Source: Codonopsis lanceolata
Taxonomy: Eukaryota; Streptophyta; Magnoliopsida; Asterales; Campanulaceae
Direction of reading: 5' to 3'
Assembly: GCA_013146195.2 (NCBI GenBank)
Contig: CM028379.1
Coordinates: forward strand, 113,392,168-113,456,167
Length of the DNA stretch: 64,000 nt
In this document: in pieces, positions 10,597 through 23,544 of the stretch
How the letters are laid out: every line of letters starts with the position of its first letter
Numbering within the stretch: the stretch's first letter is position 1
Translations under genes and position numbers: made by a program
Notes under the pieces: model-generated
The model's database searches: none
What the model was told of the DNA's origin: nothing
Seen by the model: the letters and a program-made list of their open reading frames with translations, nothing else

Positions 10597-12818
10597 CTGC
10601 TTGTGTCATAAACTTAATGTGGATGGTTCTTCTCGCGATAATCCAAGTTTGGCAGGAGGCGGAATTATTATCCGAAATGACCGTGGGGGTTGTAATTTGG
10701 CATATACTCCCTCAATTTTTAAATTATCGTCTTTATTTTCTTTTTCATTCGTTATAAAATAATTATTTTCTTTCAAAACTTTCTCATTTAAGAAAAAATG
10801 TTTACAACTATACCCTTACTTTTTCTACCTATTTTAATTATGGTCAAATGCTTAAGGACATTAAAGAAAATCATACATTTCACCAATATTTATAATATAA
10901 TCAATTACTTTTTTTAAATGGTGTGTCAGATCAAAAGAGATAATAAATTAAAAACGAACGAAGCAGCATTTTCTTTGGGGATCAAATAAATATGTTTGCT
11001 GAAGCTAATGCACTCCATCATGGAATTAAGTAATGCATTGAATTACGGTCGGAGAGAGTCGAAGTTGAAATTGATCCGAAGGGAGTCAAAGTTGAAATTT
11101 ATCCGAAAGTCATGGAGAATACAAATCATGGTGGGGCTCATGTTCCTTAGAAAATATTTCCTCCGTTTCAAGTAAAGAGTCTCCGTTTTAAAATCAAGCT
11201 TCTTAAGAAAATAATACTTTTAGTTGCTCATTATTAGTAATAAAGCCTTAGTGGTCTTTGCATTAAAGCCTCCCCTGAATTCAGCAACGTACCAAGGTAC
11301 GATACGTTTAGTTGATTCTATCATTTTTTCAATTAAACTACAGCTTCAGAATATTTTTTTGGTATGGCCTTTCTCGTATGCACATTTGGAGGATTTTTTT
11401 AGGGATGGTGGTAAGTGGTATCATACGCAATTTGGTTGCTAGGAAAAGGAGTCAGCCGCAGGTTGTATTATGAGAATTGCTGCTGCTTGTGTCATAAACT
11501 TAATGTGGATGGTTCTTCTCGCAATAATCCAAGTTTGGCAGGAGGCGGATTTATTATCCGAAATGACCGTGGGGGTTGTAATTTCTTTATTTTCTTTTTC
11601 ATTCGTTATAAAATAATTGTTTTCTTTCAAAACTTTCTCATTTAAGAAAAAATGTTTACAACTATACCCTTACTTTTTCTACCTATTTTAATTATGGTCA
11701 AATGCTTAAGGACATTAAAGAAAATCATACATTTCACCAATATTTATAATACAATCAATTACTTTTTTTAAATGGTGTGTCAGATCAAAAGAGATAATAA
11801 TTTAAAAACGAACGAAGCAGCATTTTCTTTGGGGATCAAACAAATATGTTTGTTGAAGCTAATGCACTCTATCATGGAGTTAAGAAATGCATTGAATTAC
11901 GGTTGGAGAGGGTCGAAGTTGAAATTGATCCGAAGGGAGTCGAAGTTGAAATTGATTCGAAAGTCATGGAGAATATAAATCATGGTGGGGCTCATGTTCC
12001 TTAGAAAATGTTTCCTTCGTTTCAAGTAAAGAGTCTCCGTTTTAAAATCAAGCTTTTTAAGAAAATAATACTTTTAGTTGCTCATTATTAGTAATAAAGC
12101 CTTAGTGGTCTTTGCATTAAAGCCTCCCCTGAATTCAGCAACGTACCAAGGTACGATACGTTTAGTTGATTCTATCATTTTTTCAATTAAACTACAGCGT
12201 CAGAATATTGTTTTGGTATGGCCTTTCTCGTATGCACATTTGGAGGATTTTTTAGGGATGGTGGTAAGTGGTATCATATGCAATTTGGTTGCTAGGAAAA
12301 GGAGTCAGCCGCAGGTTGTATTATGAGAATTGCTGCTGCTTGTGTCATAAACTTAATGTGGATGGTTCTTCTCGCAATAATCCAAGTTTGGCAGGAGGCG
12401 GATTTATTATCCGAAATGACCGTGGGGGTTGTAATTTGGCATATACTCCCTCAATTTTTAAATTATCGTCTTTATTTTCTTTTTCATTCGTTATAAAATA
12501 AGTGTTTTCTTTCAAAACTTTCTCATTTAAGAAAAAAATGTTTACAACTATACCCTTACTTTTTCTACCTATTTTAATTATGGTCAAATGCTTAAGGACA
12601 TTAAAGAAAATTATACATTTCTACAATATTTATAATACAATCAATTACTTTTTTTAAATGGTGTGTCAGATCAAAAGAGATAATAATTTAAAAACGAACG
12701 AAGTAGCATTTTCTTTGGGGATCAAACAAATATGTTTGCTGAAGCTAATGCACTCCATCATGGAATTAAGAAATGCATTGAATTACGGTCGGAGAGAGTC
12801 GAAGTTGAAATTGATCCG
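10597..12818 (+). repeat. Satellite array, part 1 (about 2.5 monomers of ~885 bp)
   Basis: Tandem direct repeats. The phrase ggtatcatacgcaatttgg recurs near 11428 and, with one change, near 12281. The 5' edge is cut by the Tekay insertion and the 3' edge by the solo LTR at 12819. The monomer near 11578 lacks about 30 bp that other copies have after ggggttgtaattt. Short open frames inside each monomer recur with period but have no continuous gene structure. Confidence 0.95.
12814..12818. repeat. Target site duplication of the solo LTR (left)
   Basis: ATCCG here and again at 17354-17358 flanks the inserted LTR. It is the 5-bp duplication expected for LTR-retrotransposon integration. Confidence 0.88.
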
Positions 12819-13371
12819 TGTAAGACCCCGAATCTTTAAGTATTGATTTGATAAAATGGTTTCGTACTTTTTTCTTATCGAGACCTTTGAGGGATCCTAG
12901 GTCTTCGTGTACTCACTTGGATACATTTAATATCCTTATTCTTATGTCTATAATGTTTGCATGAGGTCACGACATTCAAAGTATAGTCGTCGTCATAATT
13001 TTGGTTTCACGATTCACGTTTAAGTAAACGCGTTTCAGATTTTTGAGGGACTTAATTCTAAATTAAGTTTGAGTATGAGTTTGAGACTCTTTATTAGGCT
13101 TTTAACATACTTTAAAATAAGTATGTATACTTGCTCGATCATTGTTTCGATCGTTAGTTTGTTCCGTGTGATTTCGTTCACATTTGTTAGTTACGGATCA
13201 AATATGGTACGCGACTGAATCGTTTTGTTCGAAATATCATACTAGATGGTTTTAGTTTGAATTGAGACTTTTAAGGCTTTTAGTTTAAGTCCTTAGGGTC
13301 AGCTTGGCGAAGAAATCACGCCATTTCGTCGAACGATGTGCAAATGGGAGCCATCGGAAGATAGCCGCGCG

Positions 13372-13460
13372 CTGCTGCCACCGGTAGACCTTGAGCTGCC
13401 ACCGGTAGACCTTGAGCTGCACTACCAGCAGACTTTGGACTGCACTACCGGCAGTCTTTT
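13372..13460 (+). repeat. Short tandem repeat with the ACCGGTAGACC motif
   Basis: Four imperfect units of about 21-24 bp. Each has the form gctgc, then (c)actaccgg or ccaccgg, then tagac or cagact, then a ttg-type end. The core ACCGGTAGACC occurs exactly twice. Related words occur in the copia element in this window. Confidence 0.75.
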
Positions 13461-16015
13461 ATGACGTGTCTTGATGAAATTTCTTATTGTACCCTTAATA
13501 TAAATCCCTCCTTTATCTTTTATAAGGGTATTTTGAACCTTTGACCTTCCCTTGGGAGTATATAAACCTCAAGACATCTCTTCATTCATTTCTAATCTGA
13601 TTTTTTGTTCACATCGTTATCTCTCCAAATGGTCAAACCTAGAGAGAGAGAGAGATGGGTTCTTGGAGTGTTCCGGCGATTACCGGAGTTTCGGCCAACC
13701 AATCGACGAGCCGAGACCACCGTTGGAAAGATCTCGTCGAGGAGATCGTTTCCCCTCTATCTATTTCAAGTTTCATATAAGTTTGAATTTCAGATCTGAG
13801 GTACGTTACTAAACCACCTTGCTTGTTTCTTCACCAATCTTGCTTAGATCATGCTAAGGAAGAGTCTTATCAAGTCTATAAAACGTTTTGATGTTTCTAT
13901 GAAATATGGAAACTTTTCCATGGATCTTGACTTGATGATTTTGGTCTTGGGTTTAGTTTGAAATATGTTCAAACTTTGATTTGGAATCGTTATTGTTCAT
14001 GAACTTGTTGGAAAATAAACCATATAAATTCAGTCTCTGTTTTGGGTAAATTTCGGGAAAAGTCTGGTACTAATCTACTAAAGGGATTTTTCTAAAAATT
14101 GAGTATGTTATACCTATACATGTTAGGTAACTCTCTGTAAAGTTTCATAAATGTTGGAGCTCGGGAAGTATTTTTCATTAGTCACAATTCGTGGCTGTTC
14201 CAGTAAGCTGTTACCAGAAAGTTAATCTGCTAACGTGAGATTGAAGTGGTCATATTTTGATGAATACATATCCTAATGGAGTGTTTTAAAATGGTAAACT
14301 CTAGCTCAAATATTCTAGTTTCTAAAAATGTAAATTTTATAACATTTGGAGTAACGAGAAATTTTTGGTAAATTTTGTATGATAGACATGCAGAATGAAT
14401 CACAACAGATACTCAGGTTTTAAACATGAACTTCGAGGGGATGTATATTGATTAATAAAAGTCATACTGGAGTAATTTAAAAGGCTAAAATATAGTCTTA
14501 ACAGTCTAGTTTCAGACTAAGAAAGAATCACCTCCTTTGGAGTTGTGAGGAATTAATGGTCGAACTTACAAGTTGACTGTGCAGAATGAGTTATAACAGA
14601 AAATCTGGAAAATGACTTGTCTTTGTGAAGATCATAAATTAATGATTATTGGTCTGAATTGAATGATTCAAAAGGGTGAATAACACCTTAAAATGTCTAG
14701 TATCTAATATGTGTGTGGATCACAATATTTGAACATGCCAAGTGTGGTTTATAAATAATACATGAACCATAATGGATTTGGGAATATAGAATGAACGATC
14801 ATTCTAGAATGAGTTTTAGTGAATATAATCTGAGTTTTTATTTGATCCTAGACCATCAATGAAGTCTTGGGGGATGATATGAGTTGCTACTTGTTAAGTT
14901 ATGGGTTTAACCTAGATTCATAAAAGAAATGAATTTCTATGCTTGTGTGGTTTATTATTTGTTAAGTTATCCACTTAACTTGGAATTTATGCTAGAAATA
15001 AACATTCTATGCTTACTAGATATTATGACTTATGAAAACATAATTGTGATACTTGTTAGGAATTGAGTTTTCATACTTAATGATATGACTTATAAGGCAT
15101 ATTGTGTAATTGACTCGTAGCATAATCTGCTTTTGATTACTCTATGGTTTCATTGAGAATTGATTCACCAACTTGTGTTGAATCTATATTTCACTAATAG
15201 GTGAAATTGTGAACGGTTGATCTAGGGTTTCTTAATGAGACAAGAACCTAGCTATGCTTGAACTGAGAACTTAGAAAAGGGTTAGAAATGCAAATAGCAT
15301 TTATAACCTATTTGAGATGAATTGTAGTGAAGACTCAACGGAGTCGAGCTTAAGGAACAATTGAACCTTATGTGGATCGTGGTGAGATCCTACAACTTGT
15401 AGAATCCATTTGACTAGATTACTAGCTTTTGGAACTTGGATTGAATTGAGTGGACAACTTGACCCTTCTGATTTAGAGACTCAAATGAGCTCCTATTGTG
15501 GTTTTATGATTATTGTAACAATGTGCATAATCGTATGAGTTTAGTAGATCTGTATATCTACTTGAGAATTTGCAAGTAAACATTTACTTGTGCATTGCAT
15601 ATAAGTCCAGCTGGCATTACTTGAGTTTTTACGTTGATGGTAGGACGATGCATTGTCTTCACAAATTATGGGATTCGTGGTTGCAATGTATCGCCGTACC
15701 GGATTCGGGTTTCACACACACCTCCACTGCTAGCTACAGTGGGGAAGTAGCCCCCTTTGTCGTAACCAAAAGAGCACATTGGCTAGTGCTATTTTTCCCG
15801 AGAAGAGAACTCGGACCCGAGAAGAGAGCTCGGTACTTTGATACCTGAACACGGATATCACTGGCACGATATGATTAATAGTTGTGATAGCAGGAGCGAC
15901 ACAACGACATTGATTTGGTATCTTCTCTATCCTTTATGTGACTTACTATGGGCACTTATGTGATAACAAAGTGTTAGTGGACATGAGATCTTATTGACCA
16001 TGTTTGTATTGGCTG

Positions 16016-16330
16016 ATGTTATATGGTAGACTTGAGATGTGTATATACATATGCACGCTTATACATGACTAATATATGAGAGAATTGATATGTATATATA
16101 GAGATATACATACTTATACATGATATATATATATATATATATATATGAAAGATTTGATGTGTATATATATAGATATGCACTCTTATACATGATGATTATA
16201 TGGGAGATTTGATATGTATATATAGAGATATACATACTGATATAGGTGTATATATATAAATATGCACCCTTACACGTGATGATTATATGAATAGCTTGAT
16301 TAGTATATATGATGATATATATACTTGCAT
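16016..16330. repeat. AT-rich minisatellite/microsatellite
   Basis: About four to five imperfect 60-75 bp units contain gatatgtatatatagagat, tatacatac and ttatacatgat, with a pure TA run near 16122-16146. It lies inside the solo LTR. Confidence 0.8.
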
Positions 16331-19300
16331 ATAATGTTTTGTGGGAACTACCTTCTAATTCATTTGATTTGTGTTTGAACAGGGAATTACACCCTGGTTC
16401 ATTTGGACGGTCTAGTAAGTGAGAAGAAATGGTTTTCTTGTGGAGTATCTAAATAATACGACGCCTCTTCACGGGTTTTTCTGTCATTTGTAAAATGGCA
16501 TGATGATTATTTTTATGTTACATAATTATATGTTACATATCTCTTGTAGTAGCGTATTGGGTCATTATGACTCATCCCGTACTTTGTTTTCCAGTTGCAG
16601 TAATTGGTAGCCGCGTTGAGGTCGAGTAGATCATGGTAGCAGGCGGTGATCGATAGATCGAGATTAGATTGTGTGGTTCGTGTTTGTAGCAGCCGACTTT
16701 CCCGAGTAGCAGCTTGTGGAGTCCTGTTCCTTTATGGCATTGTCATTGATATCATGTACTTTGCTATTCTTGTGAGATCGACATTTTGTAAAGTTATTTA
16801 GACTTTACAGTCGGGTAGAATACTGGGGTATTTGTATTGATTCTTTCTTGGGCCGACGTGTTGTGTCGTGCCTTGTTCGTGGTTTTCGTATTTATTTCAG
16901 TTGTCTCCCGGGCACGCAGTAGCTTTGGGGCATTTCTTTATCCTACTTGTTATAGTTGTTGGTTGACCCCGGTATGCTTTAGCCGTTGGGTAATTGATAT
17001 ATCAGGTTGGTTCTTTGTTGAAACGCCGGCCTGGAGTGCCGATGGTTTGTTCAGCGTCTGCAATGTTGCGGCACGCGAGTTTTGTTTTTCCTCCTTTGAG
17101 AGATAATGTCTCTCTTGGTTTCATGGTAGTTGGTTTCGAGCTTCATAGCTTGGGACTTCTTTTCTTATATTGCTTCCGCTAATTCGATTTTTGAAATACC
17201 GTATTTTAGTGCGGCTTTATGTTCATGTTTATAGCTTGTTAGCTCGACTGTTGGACTCGCACTACTTTTTAACAAGTGCTTCTCCTCATCTTATGTTAGT
17301 TCCATCGGCACGACCTTAGGATTTCGTGTTGGAATCCGGGTCGGGTCGTTACAATCCGAAAGTCATGGAGAATATAAATCATGGTGGGGCTCATGTTCCT
17401 TAGAAAATATTTCCTCCGTTTCAAGTAAAGAGTCTCCGTTTTAAAATCAAGCTTTTTAAGAAAATAATACATTTAGTTGCTCATTATTAGTAATAAAGCC
17501 TTAGTTGTCTTTGCATTAAAGCCTCCCCTGAATTCAGCAACATACCAAGGTACGATACGTTTAGTTGATTCTATCATTTTTTCAATTAAACTACAGCTTC
17601 AGAATATTTTTTTGGTATGGCCTTTCTCGTATGCACATTTGGAGGATTTTTTAGGGATGGTGGTAAGTGGTATCATACGCAATTTGGTTGCTAGGAAAAG
17701 GAGTCAGCCGCAGGTTGTATTATGAGAATTGCTGCTGCTTGTGTCATAAACTTAATGTGGATGGTTCTTCTCGCGATAATCCAAGTTTGGCAGGAAGCGG
17801 ATTTATTATCCGAAATGACCGTGGGGGTTGTAATTTGGCATATACTCCCTCAATTTTTAAATTATCGTCTTTATTTTCTTTTTCATTCGTTATAAAATAA
17901 TTGTTTTCTTTCAAAACTTTCTCATTTAAGAAAAAACGTTTACAACTATACCCTTACTTTTTCTACCTATTTTAATTATGGTCAAATGCTTAAGGACATA
18001 AAAGAAAATCATACATTTCACCAATATTTATAATACAATCAATTACTTTTTTTAAATGGTGTGTCAGATCAAAAGAGATAATAATTTAAAACGACGAAGC
18101 GACATTTTCTTTGGGGATCAAACAAATATGTTTGCTGAAGCTAATGCACTCCATCATGGAATTAAGAAATGCATTGAATTATGGTCGGAGAGAGTCGAAG
18201 TTGAAATTGATCCGAAGGGAGTCGAAGTTGAAATTGATCCGAAAGTCATGGAGAATATAAATCATGGTGGGGCTCATGTTCCTTAGAAAATATTTCCTCC
18301 GTTTCAAGTAAAGAGTCTCCGTTTTAAAATCAAGCTTTTTAAGAAAATAATACTTTTAGTTGCTCATTATTAGTAATAAAGCCTTAGTGGTCTTTGCATT
18401 AAAGCCTCCCCGATTCAAAGACAACGTACCAAGGTACGATACGTTTAGTTGATTCTATCACTTTTTCAATTAAACTACGACTTGAATATTTTTTGGTATG
18501 GCCTTTCTCGTATGCACATTTGGAGGATTTTTTAGGGATGGTGGTAAGTGGTATCATACGCAATTTGGTTGCTAGGAAAAGGAGTCAGACGCAGGTTGTA
18601 TTATGAGAATTGCTGATGCTTGTGTCATAAACTTAATGTGGATGGTTCTTCTCGCGATAATCCAAGTTTGGCAGGAGGCGGATTTATTATCCGAAATGAC
18701 CGTGGGGGTTGTAATTTGGCATATACTCCCTCAATTTTTAAATTATCGTCTTTATTTTCTTTTTCATTCGTTATAAAATAATTGTTTTCTTTCAAAACTT
18801 TCTCATTTAAGAAAAACTGTTTACAACTATACCCTTACTTTTTCTACCTATTTTAATTATGGTCAAATGCTTAAGGACATTAAAGAAAATCATACATTTC
18901 ACCAATATTTATAATACAATCAATTACTTTTTTTAAATGGTGTGTCGGATCAAAAGAGATAATAATTTAAAAGCGAGCGAGCGGCATTTTCTTTGGGGAT
19001 CAAACAAATATGTTTGCTGAAGCTAATGCACTCCATCATGGAATTAAGAAATGCATTGAATTACGGTCGGAGAGAGTCGAAGTTGAAATTGATCTGAAGG
19101 GAGTCGAAGTTGAAATTGATCCGAAAGTCATGGAGAATACAAATCATGGTGGGGCTCATGTTCCTTAGAAAATATTTCCTCTGTTTCAAGTAAAGAGTCT
19201 CCGTTTTAAAATCAAGCTTTTTAAGAAAATAATACTTTTAATTGCTCATTATTAGTAATAAAGCCTTAGTGGTCTTTGCATTAAAGCCTCCCCTGAATTC

Positions 19301-20400
19301 AGCAACGTACCAAGGTACGATACGTTTAGTTGATTCTATCATTTTTTTCAATTAAACTACAGCTTCAGAATATTTTTTTGGTATGGCCTTTCTCGTATGC
19401 ACATTTGGAGGATTTTTTAGGGATGGTGGTAAGTGGTATCATACGCAATTTGGTTACTAGGAAAAGGAGTCAGCCGCAGGTTGTATTATGAGAATTGCTG
19501 CTGCTTGTGTCATAAACTTAATGTGGATGGTTCTTCTCACGATAATCCAAGTTTGGCAGGAGGCGGATTTATTATCCGAAATGACCGTGGGGGTTGTAAT
19601 TTGGCATATACTCCCTCAATTTTTAAATTATCGTCTTTAATTTCTTTTTCATTCGTTATAAAATAATTGTTTTCTTTCAAAATATTCTCATTTAAGAAAA
19701 AATGTTTACAACTATACCCTTACTTTTTCTACCTATCTTAATTATGGTCAAATGCTTAAGGACATTAAAGAAAATCATACATTTCACCAATATTTATAAT
19801 ACAATCAATTACTTTTTTTAAATGGTGTGTTAGATCAAAAGAGATAATAATTTAAAAACGAACGAAGCAGCATTTTCTTTGGGGATCAAACAAATATGTT
19901 TGCTGAAGCTAATGCACTCCATCATGGAATTAAGAAATGCATTGAGTTACGGTCGGAGAGAGTCGAAGTTGAAATTGATCCGAAGGGAGTCAAAGTTGAA
20001 ATTGATCCGAAAGTCATGGAGAATATAAATCATGGTAGGGCTCATGTTCCTTAGAAAATATTTCCTCCGTTTCAAGTAAAGAGTCTCCGTTTTAAAATCA
20101 AGCTTCTTAAGAAAATAATACTTTTAGTTGCACATTATTAGTAATAAAGCGTTAGTGGTCTTTGCATGAAAGCCTCCCCTGAATTCAGCAACGTACCAAG
20201 GTACGATACGTTTAGTTGATTCTATCTTTTTTTCAATTAAACTACAGCTTCAAAATATTTTTTTGGTATGGCCTTTCTCGTATGCACATTTGGAGGATTT
20301 TTTAGGGATGGTGGTAAGTGGTATCATACGCAATTTGGTTGCTAGGAAAAGGAGTTAGCCGCAGGTTGTATTATGAGAATTGCTACTGCTTGTGTCATAA

Positions 20401-20870
20401 ACTTAATGTGGATGGTTCTTCTCGCGATAATCCAAGTTTGGCAGGAGGCGGATTTATTATCCGAAATGACCGTGGGGGTTGTTATTTGGCATATACTCCC
20501 TCAATTTTTAAATTATCGTCTTTATTTTCTTTTTCATTCGTTATAAAATAATTGTTTTCTTTCAAAACTTTCTCATTTAAGAAACAACGTTTACAACTAT
20601 ACCCTTACTTTTTCTACCTATTTTAATTATGGTCAAATGCTTAAGGACATTAAAGAAAATCATACATTTCACCAATATTTATAATACAATCAATTACTTT
20701 TTTTAAATGGTGTGTCAGATCAAAAGAGATAATAATTTAAAAACGAACGAAGCAGCATTTTCTTTGGGGATCAAACAAATATGTTTGTTGAAGCTAATGC
20801 ACTCCATCATGGAATTAAGAAATGCATTGAATTACGGTCGGAGAGAGTCGAAGTTGAAATTGATCCGAAG
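20401..20870 (+). pseudogene. RNase H-like (RVT_3) domain blocks in a representative monomer
   Basis: Block 1 (20401-20480) translates to LNVDGSSRDNPSLAGGGF followed by IIRNDRGG. Block 2 (about 20760-20870) gives FFGDQTNMFVEANALHHGI followed by KKCIEL and VEVEIDPK. Most other monomers read FAEA instead of FVEA. This is the order seen in the RNase H of the LINE in this window: TDGSS, AGGGIIRDSEG, TNTKAEIMALRDG, C, then VESDS. The three catalytic acidic residues (D of VDGSS, E of AEA, D of VEID) are retained. About 280 nt of AT-rich sequence separates the blocks, and the frames do not join by simple translation, so this is a fossil domain. Every monomer carries the same pair of blocks. An intron in the separating stretch is possible, but no splice pair keeps the frame. 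Confidence 0.7.
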
Positions 20871-22610
20871 GGAGTCGAAGTTGAAATTGATCCGAAAGTC
20901 ATGGAGAATACAAATCATGGTGGGGCTCATGTTCCTTAGAAAATATTTCCTCCGTTTCAAGTAAAGAGTCTCCGTTTTAAAATCAAGCTTCTTAAGAAAA
21001 TAATACTTTTAGTTGCTCATTATTAGTAATAAAGCCTTAGTGGTCTTTGCATTAAAGCCTCCCTTGAATTCAACAACGTACCAAGGTACGGTACGTTTAG
21101 TTGATTTTATCATTTTTTCAATTAAACTACAGCTTCAGAATATTTTTTTGGTATGGCCTTTCTCGTATGCACATTTGGAGGATTTTTTAGGGATGGTGGT
21201 AAGTGGTATCATACGCAATTTGGTTGCTAGGAAAAGGAGTCAGCCGCAGGTTGTATTATGAGAATTGCTGCTGCTTGTGTCATAAACTTAATGTGGATGG
21301 TTCTTCTCGCGATAATCCAAGTTTGGCAGGAGGCGGATTTATTATCCGAAATGACCGTGGGGGTTGTAATTTGGCATATACTCCCTCAATTTTTAAATTA
21401 TTGTCTTTATTTTCTTTTTCATTCGTTATAAAATAATTGTTTTCTTTCAAAAAACTTTCTCATGTAAGAAAAAACGTTTACAACTATACCTTTACTTTTT
21501 CTACCTATTTTAATTATGGTCAAATGCTTAAGGACATTAAAGAAAATCATACATTTCACCAATATTTCTAATAGAATCAATTACTTTTTTTAAATGGTGT
21601 GTCAGATCAAAAGAGATAATAATTTAAAAACGAACGAAGAAGCATTTTCTTTGGGGATCAAACAAATATGTTTGTTGAAGCTAATGCACTCCATCATGGA
21701 ATTAAGAAATGCATTGAATTACGGTCGGAGAGAGTCGAGGTTGAAATTGATCCGAAGGGAGTCGAAGTTGAAATTGATCCGAAAGTCATGGAGAATACAA
21801 ATCGTGGTGGGGCTTATGTTCCTTAGAAAATATTTCCTCCGTTTCAAGTAAATAGTCTCCGTTTTAAAATCAAGCTTCTTAAGAAAATAATACTTTTAGT
21901 TGCTCATTATTAGTAATAAAGCCTTAGTGGTCTTTGCATTAAAGCCTCCCCTGAATTCAGCAACGTACCAAGGTACGATATGTTTAGTTGATTCTATCAT
22001 TTTTTCAAATAAACTACAGATTCAAAATATTTTTTTGGTATGGCCTTTCTCGTATGCACATTTGGAGGATTTTTTAGGGATGGTGGTAAGTGGTATCATA
22101 CTCAATTTGGTTGCTAGGAAAAGGAGTCAGCCGTATGTTGTATTATGAGAATTGCTGCTGCTTGTGTTATAAACTTAATGTGGATGGTTCTTCTCGCGAT
22201 AATCCAAGTTTGGCAGGAGGCGGATTTATTATCCGAAATGACCGTGGGGGTTGTAATTTGGCATATACTCCCTCAATTTTTAAATTATCGTCTTTATTTT
22301 CTTTTTCATTCGTTATAAAATAATTGTTTTCTTTCAAAACTTTCTCATTTAAGAAAAAACGTTTACAACTATACCCTTACTTTTTCTACCTATTTTAATT
22401 ATGGTCAAATGTTTAAGGACATTAAAGAAAATCATACATTTCACCAATATTTATAATACAATCAATTACTTTTTTAAATGGTGTGTCAGATCAAAGGAGA
22501 TAATAATTTAAAAACGAACGAAGCAACATTTTCTTTGGGGATCAAACAAATATGTTTGCTGAAGCTAATGCACTCCATCATGGAATTAAGAAATGCATTG
22601 AATTACAGTC

Positions 22611-22700
22611 GGAGAGAGTCGAAGTTGAAATTGATCCGAAGGGAGTCGAAGTTGAAATTGATCCGAAGGGAGTCGAAGTTGAAATTGATCCGAAAGTCAT
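22611..22700 (+). repeat. 27-bp minisatellite inside the satellite monomer
   Basis: Three tandem copies of a 27-bp unit encoding VEVEIDPKG in frame. Most monomers have two copies. Three occur here, near 34935-35020 and near 42720-42800; one occurs near 59056 and near 59910. Unit number explains the monomer lengths of about 859, 885 and 912 bp. Confidence 0.9.
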
Positions 22701-23532
22701 GGAGAATACAAATCATGGTGGGGCTCATGTTCCTTAGAAAATATTTCCTCCGTTTCAAGTAAAGAGTCTCCGTTTTAAAATCAAACTTCTTAAGAAAATA
22801 ATACTTTTAGTTGCTCATTATTAGTAATAAAGCCTTAGTGGTCTTTGCATTAAAGCCTCCCCTGAATTCAGCAACGTACCAAGGTACGATACGTTTAGTT
22901 GATTCTATCATTTTTTTCAATTAAACTACAGCTTCAAAATATTTTTTTTGGTATGGCCTTTCTCGTATGCACATTTGGAGGATTTTTTTAGGGATGGTGG
23001 TAAGTGGTATCATACGCAATTTGGTTGCTAGGAAAAGGAGTCAGCCGCAGGTTGTATTATGAGAATTGCTGCTGCTTGTGTCATAAACTTAATGTGGATG
23101 GTTCTTCTCGCGATAATCCAAGTTTGGCAGGAGGCGGATTTATTATCCGAAATGACCGTGGGGGTTGTAATTTGGCATATACTCCCTCAATTTTTAAATT
23201 ATTGTCTTTATTTTCTTTTTCATTCGTTATAAAATAATTGTTTTCTTTCAAAAAAACTTTCTCATGTAAGAAAAAACGTTTACAACTATACCCTTACTTT
23301 TTCTACCTATTTTAATTATGGTCAAATGCTTAAGGACATTAAAGAAAATCATACATTTCACCAATATTTATAATAGAATCAATTACTTTTTTTAAATGGT
23401 GTGTCAGATCAAAAGGGATAATAATAATTTAAAAACGAACGAAGCATCATTTTCTTTGGGGATCAAACAAATATGTTTGCTGAAGCTAATGCACTCCATC
23501 ATGGAATTAAGAAATGCATTGAATTACGGTCG

Positions 23533-23544
23533 AAGCTAATGCAA
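23533..23544. other. Filler-like junction between satellite and copia LTR
   Basis: After gaattacggtcg the satellite jumps to gaagctaatgca, a word that belongs about 60 bp earlier in the monomer, and then enters the LTR at tccaagtc. This is not a clean insertion end. Confidence 0.6.

Larger units (their letters stand above)
12819..17353 (+). mobile_element. 4.5-kb solo LTR (Tekay/Del-like)
   Basis: The segment begins TGTAAGACCCCG, ends GGGTCGTTACA and is flanked by a 5-bp duplication ATCCG, splitting one satellite monomer cleanly. I see no primer site, no polypurine tract, no internal direct terminal repeat and no long coding frame, so it reads as one LTR left after recombination between two LTRs. 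The TGTAA...CCCCG start and multi-kilobase length resemble Tekay/Del LTRs. It is different from the LTR of copy A/B. Internal features are a short GC-rich tandem repeat near 13372-13460 and an AT-rich minisatellite near 16016-16330. A non-coding LARD-like element is a less likely alternative. Confidence 0.8.
17354..23532 (+). repeat. Satellite array, part 2 (about 7 monomers)
   Basis: The phrase ggtatcatacgcaatttgg and its variants recur near 17680, 18550, 19446, 20330, 21216, 22102 and 23017, spacing about 870-914 bp. Monomers from 19.2 to 23.5 kb are highly alike. The one around 18.4 kb has short losses at CAG/CTG words. Length steps of 27 bp come from an internal minisatellite. The right edge is a disorderly junction with the copia LTR. 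Confidence 0.96.

Noticed and set aside
12819..17353. Protein-coding genes inside the solo LTR
   Set aside because: The longest frames are about 90 codons, unlike any family I know, and the region has no consistent codon pattern.
10597..23532. CRISPR-like array
   Set aside because: The repeats are ~885 bp head-to-tail monomers without spacers, in clearly eukaryotic DNA.
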